NCBI GenBank assembly: GCA_020056155.1
Contig: JAGVII010000868.1
Coordinates: 1 to 5,409 of the forward strand
Source: Afipia sp.
Lineage (GTDB): Bacteria > Pseudomonadota > Alphaproteobacteria > Rhizobiales > Xanthobacteraceae
Length of the DNA: 5,409 nt
Reading direction: 5' to 3'
The notes under the pieces were generated by a model. The model was given only the letters and a program-made list of their open reading frames with translations, was not told the DNA's origin and did not search any database. Shown one piece after another: positions 1-5,409 of this stretch. A program made the translations under genes and the position numbers. Position 1 is the stretch's first letter, and each line of letters starts with the position of its first letter.

Positions 1-69
1 TTCAAGGCAAAGCCTGCACGGAAGATCGTCCGGGCTCGCCCGGTCAAGGCTGCCAAGGACGCAGTGTAA
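1..69 (+). CDS. C-terminal end of an unidentified gene with a basic tail (5' truncated by window)
   Basis: Frame 1 is open from the first base to a TAA at 67-69 and gives 22 residues, ending KAAKDAV. Eight of the 22 are Lys or Arg, interspersed with Ala, Pro and Val, and only one is acidic. Such Lys/Ala/Pro tails are common on bacterial nucleic-acid-binding proteins (HU-type proteins with extended tails, histone H1-like proteins), so a DNA-binding protein is possible, but the domain that would decide this is outside the window and no function is assigned. The reading as a true gene end is supported by a strong intrinsic terminator beginning 8 bases after the stop. The terminator also separates it from the downstream sugar cluster, so it is probably unrelated to it. 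Confidence 0.6.
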   Translation, partial: FKAKPARKIVRARPVKAAKDAV

Positions 70-76
70 ATCTCAT

Positions 77-99
77 AAAGCCCCTTCGGGGGCTTTTTT
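77..99 (+). terminator. Rho-independent terminator with UUCG tetraloop
   Basis: AAAGCCCC (77-84) pairs perfectly with GGGGCTTT (89-96) around a TTCG loop (85-88), closed by a C-G pair as in the extra-stable cUUCGg tetraloop, and the run of six T spans 94-99. The A-run before the stem makes it potentially bidirectional. It lies just after the TAA at 67-69 and should end transcription of the upstream gene. Confidence 0.93.
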
Positions 100-362
100 G
101 TTCGCGGGAGATGGAGAGATCCGCACGCGCCCAGGCGGCGGATCTCAAGCGCCGCCGATCCATTGATCGCAGGCCCCCTGAGGAACTGCATCAAGGGCGC
201 ATCGGATCGCCGCTTTTCCCTTTCGCTCCGCGCGATCGGCGTTGATGTGCCTCTGCGGCGACGCCAGCCGCTCATTCTCGACGATTGGTCCGCTGCATGA
301 TCGCTTGCGTCATGGCGGCCTGTTTTCTAGGTTGTGGCCTCATTGCAACCGTCGGTGCATCC
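100..362. other. Intergenic region without a convincing gene
   Basis: No reading frame here has a family signature or a good ribosome-binding site. The region must hold the promoter of the LacI-family gene that starts at 363, but no sigma-70 -35/-10 pair with acceptable spacing stood out. TTGATC at 163-168 is a possible -35, but nothing close to TATAAT lies 16-18 bases downstream. The only strong structure is the pair of competing hairpins at 116-156. A small untranslated RNA cannot be excluded. Confidence 0.5.
116..156 (+). other. Two overlapping, mutually exclusive hairpins
   Basis: Stem A: GAGATCCGC (116-124) is perfectly complementary to GCGGATCTC (138-146). It extends inward by CGC (126-128) with GCG (135-137) across a bulged A at 125, giving 12 pairs and a 6-base loop. 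Stem B: GGCGGCG (134-140) is perfectly complementary to CGCCGCC (150-156) with a 9-base loop. The stems share 134-146, so only one can form in RNA. Neither is followed by a T-run, so they are not intrinsic terminators. They may be an RNA switch, a protein-binding repeat, or chance in GC-rich DNA. Confidence 0.45.
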
Positions 363-1364
363 ATGAGACCGCGACTGGCTGATGTGGCCCGCATGGCAGG
401 CGTGGATATTTCCACGGCGTCCCGCGTGCTCCGCGGCGAAACAAATCAACGTATTCGCGATGAAACCCGCGAGCGCATTCTAAAGAGCGCGCGCGCCCTG
501 GACTATTCGCCGAACACGCTTGCGCAGGGTTTGCGAACGTCGCGCAGCCAGACCCTCGGCCTGATCGTTCCGCAGCTCGACAATCCGGTATTCGCATCGG
601 CTATTCGCGGCGCGGAGAAGTCGTCTGCGCGGCACGGCTATTCGCTGCTGATCGCGCATCGCGAGTCGGGCGCGACCGACGCTGTCTATCATCGGTTGTC
701 GCATGGCAACCGTGCCGACGGATTGCTGGTCGCCAGCCTCGATGACGATCGTCTGCTGCGGGAAGAACTGGAATCCACCCACACGCCATTCGTGCTGCTT
801 AACCGGCAACTAGCGGGCAGTCCTTATTGCGTCGTGCTGGACAGCCGCGCCGCGGCGACGATCGCCGTCGATCATCTGGCGCAAATGGGACACAAGCGGA
901 TTGCCCATCTCGCAGGCCGGCCCGGCGGTTTCAACGCAGGCGAACGTCTGGCGGGATATCGCGACGGTCTCAAGCGTCACCGCATTCCCTTCGATCCCGA
1001 TCTGGTCGCGGTTGCAGGATACACGGCGGAGGGTGGGGCGGACGCGATGCGCAGTCTGCTCGCTCTGAAGCCGACAGCGGTTCTGGGCGCGACGCTGGTG
1101 ACGGCGGCGGGTGCAATGGCCGTGCTGCATGAAGCCGGTCTGCAAATTCCGCGCGATATCTCGGTGATGGGGCTGCATGACGCGCCGGTCGCGACGATGC
1201 TCTATCCCCAACTCACGTCGGTGAAGATGCCGACTGAGCTCATGGGCGAAATCGCGTCTGATCTCCTGATCGATCTCCTGCACGGCGGTACACCGCGACC
1301 CGTCGCGCCGCTCGCGCCGGACGGTCTTGTCGTTCGCGCCTCCACAGGTCCAGCTCCCCGATAA
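363..1364 (+). CDS. LacI/GalR-family transcriptional repressor
   Basis: Predicted DNA-binding regulator, 333 residues, the usual LacI-family length (about 330-360). Residues 5-24 form the family helix-turn-helix (LADVARMAGVDISTASRVL). The hinge region (SPNTLAQGL, about 49-57) contains Leu57, matching the leucine that intercalates at the central CpG of LacI-type operators. Residues about 63-325 are the periplasmic-binding-protein-like sensor domain, with typical family stretches at the subdomain crossing (GHKRIAHLAG) and near the C-terminus (DISVMGLHDAP, LTSVKMP). The ATG at 363 is chosen because the family HTH starts about four residues after the initiator. The frame stays open upstream to TTG 285, but those 26 extra residues are Cys-rich, hydrophobic and have no family counterpart. 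No good Shine-Dalgarno precedes 363. The gene lies 140 bases upstream of the catabolic genes in the same direction, so it most likely controls them in response to the transported substrate or a derivative. The ligand cannot be predicted. Confidence 0.93.
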   Translation: MRPRLADVARMAGVDISTASRVLRGETNQRIRDETRERILKSARALDYSPNTLAQGLRTSRSQTLGLIVPQLDNPVFASAIRGAEKSSARHGYSLLIAHRESGATDAVYHRLSHGNRADGLLVASLDDDRLLREELESTHTPFVLLNRQLAGSPYCVVLDSRAAATIAVDHLAQMGHKRIAHLAGRPGGFNAGERLAGYRDGLKRHRIPFDPDLVAVAGYTAEGGADAMRSLLALKPTAVLGATLVTAAGAMAVLHEAGLQIPRDISVMGLHDAPVATMLYPQLTSVKMPTELMGEIASDLLIDLLHGGTPRPVAPLAPDGLVVRASTGPAPR

Positions 1365-1402
1365 AATTTTAGCTTGACCCGCGTGGAAGTTTGTAAGACG
1401 TT
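1362..1402 (+). promoter_or_regulatory. Tentative promoter of the catabolic operon
   Basis: An A/T tract that is also a 10-base palindrome (TAAAATTTTA, 1362-1371, overlapping the lacI-type stop codon) sits directly before TTGACC (1374-1379), which matches five of six bases of the sigma-70 -35 consensus. The A/T tract could act as an UP element. The -10 is poor: a 17-base spacer lands on GACGTT (1397-1402), and the better TAAGAC (1394-1399) is only 14 bases away. If correct, the inverted repeats at 1402-1445 would lie at and just downstream of the start site, a typical repressor position. Confidence 0.3.
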
Positions 1403-1445
1403 TGAACAAACGATTGCGCAAACCATTTGTTCAATCACAGAACAA
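1402..1445. promoter_or_regulatory. Composite operator-like inverted repeats (GAACAA boxes and central palindrome)
   Basis: TTGAACAAA (1402-1410) and TTTGTTCAA (1426-1434) are perfect reverse complements separated by 15 bases. Near their midpoint sits TTGCGCAA (1414-1421), a perfect palindrome with a central CpG, the hallmark of LacI-family operators. Its partly symmetric flanks (G1412/C1423, AA 1408-1409/TT 1426-1427) extend the dyad. A further copy, GAACAA (1440-1445), forms a second inverted repeat with TTGTTC (1427-1432), 7 bases apart. Three GAACAA boxes therefore alternate in orientation. The position just upstream of the catabolic genes and downstream of the repressor gene makes this the obvious regulatory site. 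The CpG palindrome is the best candidate for the LacI-type repressor; the outer boxes could belong to the same or another regulator. Confidence 0.6.
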
Positions 1446-1466
1446 TGCGATCAGGGAGGACGTTGA

Positions 1467-1508
1467 GTGAGCGTGGCGAATTTGGCCTCTAAGCAGGGGC
1501 TGTCATGA
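1467..1508 (+). CDS. Possible 13-codon leader ORF coupled to the FAD enzyme gene
   Basis: GGGAGGA (1454-1460), the best Shine-Dalgarno in this gap, lies 6 bases before a GTG at 1467 that opens a 13-residue frame (MSVANLASKQGLS). Its TGA (1506-1508) overlaps the ATG of the FAD enzyme (1505-1507) as ATGA, the classic arrangement for translational coupling. The downstream ATG has only a short AGGGG (1495-1499) of its own. The peptide has no obvious run of one amino acid, so classical attenuation is unlikely. The alternative is that the strong Shine-Dalgarno is a relic or serves only to load ribosomes. Confidence 0.3.
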   Translation: MSVANLASKQGLS

Positions 1509-2986
1509 CCGCAACCACCATCGCTGCAGTTCGCGATACCGATCGCGTCGATGAAGATCTTGCGTCTGCTTTTGGCGCTGTCGTCGGCCAGGCCAATGTT
1601 CTGACGTCCTTCGACCAGAGGCTCGGCTATTCGCGGGATCGTCTGCCGTTCGCCGTTTTCCGCGAACGTGCGGGAGAGATTGCAGGCGCGGTTCCCCGCC
1701 TTGTGGTGCGTCCTGCCAACCAGGATGAGATCGTTCGCATCGTTCAGCTTGCGAAGGCGCGCAACGTCCCCGTGATCCCGTATGGCAACGGGTCCGGCGT
1801 GCTTGGCGGCGCTATTCCGCTGGGCGGCGAGATCATGGTGGACACGCGCCGGCTCGACAAGATTGTCTCCATCAACCCGACCGATGCGGTCGTGACCGTA
1901 CAGGCCGGCATGAATGGCGCTGATTTCGAACGTCAGCTGAATGACGCCGGATACACCAGCGGACATCTGCCGCAGTCCATCGAAATATCGACTGTCGGCG
2001 GCTGGCTGGCCTGCCGCGGCGGCGGACAGCTGAGCAGCCGTTACGGAAAGATCGAAGACATCGTCGTCGGCCTCAAGGCCGTGCTGCCGGATGGCACGCC
2101 GCTCGACGTGCGGCCGGTCGCGCGGCGCTCGGTGGGGCCGTCGATTCGCGACCTGATGATCGGCAGCGAAGGCACCCTCGGAATCATCACCGAAGCGACG
2201 CTGCGTATTTTCAGGAAGCCGGCCGTTGAGCGCGGCGTCGTGCTCGCGTTCCCGTCGCTGCAGGCGGCGCTGGACAGCGCGCGGCTGATCATGCAGGCCG
2301 AACTGCGCCCGACCATCGTGCGGCTTTATGATCGCGTCGAGAGCGACGAGCGGACCAAGGATATCGCGCTTTTCAAGACCAAGCCGTTTCTCGCGGTGCT
2401 GCAGTTTTGCGGCAGCGAGCCGATGGTCACGGCCGAGCAGAGCATGGCGCTTGAAATCGCCGCGGCTCAGGGCGGCGAGGTCGGACCAGCCGGTCCGTAT
2501 GAACACTGGAAGCAGAACCGCTACGTGGCCTATTCGCAGAAATGGCATGACGCGGGCTACTTCAACGACACCATCGAGGTGACAGGTAACTGGTCCGCCA
2601 TTCCCGCGATGTATGACGCCATCGGCAACGCCGTGCGCGCGATCTATCCGGGGATACATTTCGGCGCGCACTGGTCGCATGTTTATCCCGAGGGCGCGTG
2701 CCAGTACATGACGGTGCGGCTGCCTCCGATGCCGGACGATCAGGCTCTGCCAATTCACCAGAAGCTTTGGGATGCCGTGCAGCAACTGACGCTCGATCAT
2801 GGCGGTTCGATTGCGCATCACCATGGCGCGGGTCTGTTCCGCAATCCGTGGATGAAGCGCGAACTCGGCGCCGGCCTCGCGGTTCTGCAATCGATCAAGG
2901 ATGCGCTCGATCCCGGCAACCTGTTCAATCCGGGCAAGATCGGATTGCGCGCCGGCACGAACGCGAAAGACATTCGCCGTGATTGA
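1505..2986 (+). CDS. FAD-binding oxidoreductase, alkylglycerone-phosphate synthase-like (VAO/PCMH family)
   Basis: Predicted flavoenzyme of 493 residues. The N-terminal PCMH-type FAD-binding domain spans about 66-240. It carries the pyrophosphate-binding loop (IPYGNGSGVLGG, 91-102), the segment ISTVGGWLACRGGG (161-174), YGKIEDIV (180-187) and IGSEGTLGIITEA (219-231). The FAD-oxidase C-terminal cap spans about 245-483. Several stretches recall AGPS rather than D-lactate dehydrogenase or GlcD: STVGGW (162-167), IVRLYDR (271-277, Arg273 probably matching the conserved AGPS arginine), SHVYPEGACQY (391-401, Tyr401 a candidate for the catalytic tyrosine), and the triple histidine HHHGAG (438-443), the AGPS active-site signature. 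No signal peptide or membrane segment is seen, so it is probably cytoplasmic. It starts at ATG 1505 with AGGGG five bases upstream and overlaps the stop of a possible leader ORF. The kinase follows after 41 bases. AGPS makes the ether bond of ether lipids with FAD; the sugar-operon context argues for a different, probably catabolic redox reaction on a small, possibly phosphorylated substrate. Family is confident, reaction is not. Confidence 0.85.
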   Translation: MTATTIAAVRDTDRVDEDLASAFGAVVGQANVLTSFDQRLGYSRDRLPFAVFRERAGEIAGAVPRLVVRPANQDEIVRIVQLAKARNVPVIPYGNGSGVLGGAIPLGGEIMVDTRRLDKIVSINPTDAVVTVQAGMNGADFERQLNDAGYTSGHLPQSIEISTVGGWLACRGGGQLSSRYGKIEDIVVGLKAVLPDGTPLDVRPVARRSVGPSIRDLMIGSEGTLGIITEATLRIFRKPAVERGVVLAFPSLQAALDSARLIMQAELRPTIVRLYDRVESDERTKDIALFKTKPFLAVLQFCGSEPMVTAEQSMALEIAAAQGGEVGPAGPYEHWKQNRYVAYSQKWHDAGYFNDTIEVTGNWSAIPAMYDAIGNAVRAIYPGIHFGAHWSHVYPEGACQYMTVRLPPMPDDQALPIHQKLWDAVQQLTLDHGGSIAHHHGAGLFRNPWMKRELGAGLAVLQSIKDALDPGNLFNPGKIGLRAGTNAKDIRRD

Positions 2987-3010
2987 CATGGCGCATATCC
3001 GTGCCGCCGC

Positions 3011-3019
3011 GGGGGAGGA
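3011..3019 (+). promoter_or_regulatory. Strong ribosome-binding site that decides the kinase start
   Basis: GGGGGAGGA contains the full GGAGG core and ends 8 bases before ATG 3028. The frame is open further upstream to a TTG at 2983 that overlaps the previous stop codon, but that start has no Shine-Dalgarno and adds 15 residues foreign to the family. ATG 3028 is therefore preferred. Confidence 0.85.
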
Positions 3020-3027
3020 CGCCCATT

Positions 3028-4554
3028 ATGGCAGCGTCTGATCCCCTTCTGGTCGGTATTGATCTCGGCGCTGGTTCGCTCAAGATCAGCATCATCAAGG
3101 CCGATGGCTCGCTGGTGAGCGAGGCGTCGGCGCCGGTTTCGACATCGTCGCCGCATCCTGGCTGGAGCGAGCAAAACCCGGATGATTGGTGGCTTGCGGC
3201 CTGCGACGCCTTGCGGCGCGGTCTGAAGGCATCGGGGCGTCCGGCTTCGGATATTGCAGCGATTTCGTTTTCCGCCGGCGCGCACACGCAGGTGCTGGAG
3301 GATGCCGACGGCCACGTTATCCGCCCGGCGATTCTGTGGAACGACCAGCGCAGCCGCGACGAGACGCAGCAGCTTCGCGACAAGGCCGACGCACGCATTC
3401 TCGAAATCGGGGCGAACCGCGCCAATCCGACCTGGACGCTGCCGCAGATGCTGTGGCTGCGCAATCATGAGCCGGAGGCGTTCGCGCGGGTGAAGCGGCT
3501 TTACGTCGCCAAGGACTGGCTGCGCGCGCAGTTCACCGGCACCTGGGAAACCGACACCATCGATGCGCTCGGCACCCTGATGCTGGACGCGCAGACCGGC
3601 GAGTGGTCGAAAGACCTGTGCGGCATGATCGGCTGGCCGATGGCGACATTGCCGCCGATCGTCAAGCCGAGCGCCGTCGTCGGCAAGGTGACGGCGAGGG
3701 CCGCGCAGGCGACGGGCCTCGCGGAAGGCACGCCGGTGGTTTGCGGCACGTCGGACACCGCAGCCGAAACATTCGGCGCGGGTATGGTGCGCGAAGGCAT
3801 CGGCGTCGTGAAGCTGGCGACGGCCGCAACCGTGAACGTGCTGTCGCCCAGGGCGAGGCCGGACTTTTCGCTGATCAACTATTACCACGTCGTGCCGGAT
3901 CACTGGTACGTCATCGCCGCCACCAATTCCTGCGCGTCGGCGCACAAATGGCTGCGCGATACGTTCTTCCGCCGCGAAGGCGAAGACGGCAGCGCCGTGT
4001 TCGATGCCATGGATGCGCGCGCGTCCGCGGTTCGTCCCGGTTCGGAAGGGCTGTTCTTTCACCCTTATCTCAATGGCGAGCGCAGCCCGTACTGGGATCC
4101 GCTGCTGCGTGCGGATTTTGTCGGGGCCGGTTTCAACCACGGTGGCGGTCACTTCGTTCGTGCGCTGTATGAGGGCGTGGCTTACTCGCTGCGCGATTGC
4201 CTCGAGGTCATGAAGTCCAAGGGGCTCGGCTTCACCACCGCGCGCCTCACGGGTGGAGGCGCACGCAGCGTGTTGTGGCGCCAGATCGTCGCCGATGTGC
4301 TGAACATAACCGTCGAGCTTCCCGCGGTCGCGGATGCGTCGTACGGCGCCGCCTTGCTCGCGGGCGTCGGCATCGGCGTTTTCAAGGACGAACGCGATGC
4401 GGCGGGTGTCATCCAGATCGTATCGCGGGCGGTGCCGGACCCGGCGCGCGCCGCGGTTTACGATCAGGGTTTCCCGATTTACCGCGATATCCAGCAGGCG
4501 CTCGCGCCGATCAATCATCGCATCCACGATTTCGTGGCCGGCCAGAACAAGTGA
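3028..4554 (+). CDS. FGGY-family carbohydrate kinase, xylulokinase-like
   Basis: Predicted ATP-dependent sugar or polyol kinase, 508 residues, in the usual range for FGGY kinases (about 480-520). The N-terminal domain opens with the phosphate-binding signature GIDLGAGSLKISI (10-22, Asp12), followed by the xylulokinase-like PGWSEQNPDDWW and RPAILWNDQRS (from Arg99). GTSD (240-243) places Asp243 where the catalytic aspartate of E. coli XylB lies. The C-terminal domain shows PYLNGERSPYWDP and the nucleotide-binding LTGGGARSVLWRQIVADV (Gly409-Gly411). Compared with E. coli XylB as remembered, the substrate-side GQMHG is AGAHT here (83-87, His86 kept) and GGGDNA is GTSDTA, so D-xylulose is not assured. 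Other ketoses, pentitols or tetritols are possible. It follows the FAD enzyme by 41 bases and its stop lies 3 bases before the transporter ATPase, consistent with one transcript. The likely job is to trap the imported substrate, or its oxidised product, as a phosphate ester in the cytoplasm. Confidence 0.93.
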   Translation: MAASDPLLVGIDLGAGSLKISIIKADGSLVSEASAPVSTSSPHPGWSEQNPDDWWLAACDALRRGLKASGRPASDIAAISFSAGAHTQVLEDADGHVIRPAILWNDQRSRDETQQLRDKADARILEIGANRANPTWTLPQMLWLRNHEPEAFARVKRLYVAKDWLRAQFTGTWETDTIDALGTLMLDAQTGEWSKDLCGMIGWPMATLPPIVKPSAVVGKVTARAAQATGLAEGTPVVCGTSDTAAETFGAGMVREGIGVVKLATAATVNVLSPRARPDFSLINYYHVVPDHWYVIAATNSCASAHKWLRDTFFRREGEDGSAVFDAMDARASAVRPGSEGLFFHPYLNGERSPYWDPLLRADFVGAGFNHGGGHFVRALYEGVAYSLRDCLEVMKSKGLGFTTARLTGGGARSVLWRQIVADVLNITVELPAVADASYGAALLAGVGIGVFKDERDAAGVIQIVSRAVPDPARAAVYDQGFPIYRDIQQALAPINHRIHDFVAGQNK

Positions 4555-4557
4555 TCT

Positions 4558-5409
4558 ATGTCAGAGATTAGACTCGAAAAAGTTCGCAAGGCGTATGGTC
4601 CGGTGGTCGCCGTTCACGGCGTCGATCTGACGATTCGCGACGGTGAATTTGTCGTGTTCCTGGGGCCGTCGGGCTGCGGAAAGTCGACCACGCTGCGGAT
4701 GCTGGCGGGTCTTGAGGAAATCACCTCCGGCAAGATCTTCATCGGCGACCGCGACGTCACCGCGCTGGAGCCGAAGGATCGCAATATCGCCATGGTGTTC
4801 CAGAACTACGCGCTCTATCCCCACAAGACGATCTACGAGAACCTCGCCTTCGGTCTGCGGATGCGGAAGATGGACCCGGCGCAGATCGACATGCGGGTGC
4901 AGCGCGCCGCAAAGATGCTCGGCCTCGATGAGTACCTGAAGCGCAAGCCGAAGCAGCTTTCAGGCGGCCAGATGCAGCGCGTGGCGCTCGGCCGTGCCCT
5001 CGTGCGCGAACCCGAAGTGTTCCTGCTGGATGAGCCGCTGTCGAACCTGGATGCCAAGCTGCGCGTCCGCATGCGCGAGGAAATCGCCCGCCTGCACCAG
5101 GAGGTTGGCACCAGCATGGTGTACGTGACCCACGATCAGGTCGAGGCGATGACGCTCGCCAATCGTATCGTCATCATGCGCGACGGTCATGTCCAGCAGG
5201 TCGGCGCACCGCTCGAAGTCTACGACCGTCCGGTGAACCTGTTCGTGGCCGGATTCATCGGATCGCCCGAAATGAATCTGATCGAGGGGCGGGCCGCGAA
5301 CGGCACATTCGAAAGCGGAGCGCTGCGGATCGCGCTTCCAGCGCAGTATCAGGCCGTTCATGAAGAGGTCACGCTCGGCATTCGTCCCGAGCACATCGCG
5401 CTCGGCGAA
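4558..5409 (+). CDS. CUT1-type sugar ABC transporter ATPase (MalK/UgpC-like), 3' end outside window
   Basis: The ATP-hydrolysing subunit of a carbohydrate importer. 284 codons are present with no stop before the window ends; full-length relatives have about 350-370 residues. All nucleotide-binding-domain motifs are intact: Walker [10 protein letters not shown] (36-44, Lys42), Q-loop Gln82 in [10 protein letters not shown], signature LSGGQ (134-138, followed by MQRV instead of the commoner RQRV), Walker B VFLLDEP (154-160, Asp158, catalytic Glu159), D-loop SNLD (162-165) and H-loop His192. After [13 protein letters not shown] comes the start of the MalK/UgpC-type regulatory OB-fold domain (LGIRPEHI close to the edge), which marks the CUT1 group for oligosaccharides, polyols and glycerol phosphates. 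The ATG lies 3 bases after the kinase stop without a clear Shine-Dalgarno, suggesting translational coupling. Two permease genes and a solute-binding protein are expected nearby but not seen here. Substrate unknown; UgpC and MalK names are used loosely for this group. Confidence 0.95.
   Translation, partial: MSEIRLEKVRKAYGPVVAVHGVDLTIRDGEFVVFLGPSGCGKSTTLRMLAGLEEITSGKIFIGDRDVTALEPKDRNIAMVFQNYALYPHKTIYENLAFGLRMRKMDPAQIDMRVQRAAKMLGLDEYLKRKPKQLSGGQMQRVALGRALVREPEVFLLDEPLSNLDAKLRVRMREEIARLHQEVGTSMVYVTHDQVEAMTLANRIVIMRDGHVQQVGAPLEVYDRPVNLFVAGFIGSPEMNLIEGRAANGTFESGALRIALPAQYQAVHEEVTLGIRPEHIALGE

Noticed and set aside
343..348. TTGCAA palindrome 14 bases before the repressor start as an autoregulatory operator
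   Set aside because: It lacks the CpG centre and the flanking symmetry of the 1414-1421 site; six bases are too few to support a claim.
285..362. TTG start giving a LacI-type protein with an N-terminal membrane-like extension
   Set aside because: LacI-family proteins begin a few residues before the HTH. The extension lacks a ribosome site and has atypical composition, so ATG 363 is preferred.
1463..1492. Nine-codon TTG frame (MSERGEFGL) after GGGAGGA
   Set aside because: Only 2 bases separate the Shine-Dalgarno from this TTG and TTG is a weak start. The GTG at 1467 has better spacing and an overlap with the next gene.
1505..2986. Calling the flavoenzyme GlcD (glycolate oxidase subunit) or D-lactate dehydrogenase
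   Set aside because: The general fold is shared, but the HHHGAG triple histidine, STVGGW and SHVYPEGAC segments point to the AGPS-like branch, and no GlcE or GlcF partner follows.
1451..2989. A 512-residue open frame on the minus strand opposite the FAD enzyme
   Set aside because: It mirrors a well-supported + strand gene. Its translation is rich in Arg, His, Asp and Ala without any recognisable domain, as expected for an antisense frame in GC-rich DNA.
2988..3041. Seventeen-codon ATG frame between the FAD enzyme and the kinase
   Set aside because: It has no ribosome-binding site of its own and overlaps the kinase start and its Shine-Dalgarno; it looks like chance.
2818..4527. A 569-residue open frame on the minus strand opposite the kinase
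   Set aside because: It is an antisense shadow of the FGGY kinase and the end of the FAD enzyme. It has no family motif, is Arg-rich throughout and crosses the boundary of two real genes.
4545..4550. A further GAACAA box just before the transporter ATPase gene
   Set aside because: A single 6-base match inside the kinase coding region with no inverted partner; expected by chance.

Overview
The window looks like a moderately GC-rich alphaproteobacterial chromosome, plausibly Hyphomicrobiales (Bradyrhizobium/Afipia-like). This is an impression from codon use (strong G/C preference at third positions), protein style and the catabolic layout; no taxonomic search was possible. All genes read on the + strand.

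Layout: (1) Positions 1-69 are the last codons of a gene with a very basic tail, followed by a clear UUCG-tetraloop rho-independent terminator (77-99). (2) About 260 bases without a convincing gene (100-362) hold two mutually exclusive hairpins (116-156). (3) Positions 363-1364 encode a LacI/GalR-family repressor. (4) The 140-base gap 1365-1504 is rich in symmetry: a perfect 9-base inverted repeat with 15-base spacing, a CpG-centred palindrome nested at its middle, a third copy of the same GAACAA box, and a possible 13-codon leader ORF with a strong Shine-Dalgarno that ends in an ATGA overlap with the next gene. (5) A three-gene directional cluster follows: an FAD-dependent oxidoreductase of the VAO/PCMH fold closely resembling alkylglycerone-phosphate synthase (AGPS) (1505-2986), an FGGY carbohydrate kinase of xylulokinase type (3028-4554), and the ATPase of a CUT1/MalK/UgpC-type sugar importer (4558-5409, cut by the window edge).

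Together these read as a substrate-inducible uptake-and-catabolism operon: LacI repressor as sensor, ABC importer for entry, FGGY kinase for phosphorylation, and an FAD enzyme acting on the substrate or its phosphorylated product. The permeases and solute-binding protein are not in the window and probably lie downstream. The substrate cannot be read from the sequence; a polyol, ketose or glycerol-like compound is the most reasonable guess. The notable point is the AGPS-type (HHH-motif) enzyme, better known from ether-lipid synthesis, embedded in a sugar-type catabolic operon.
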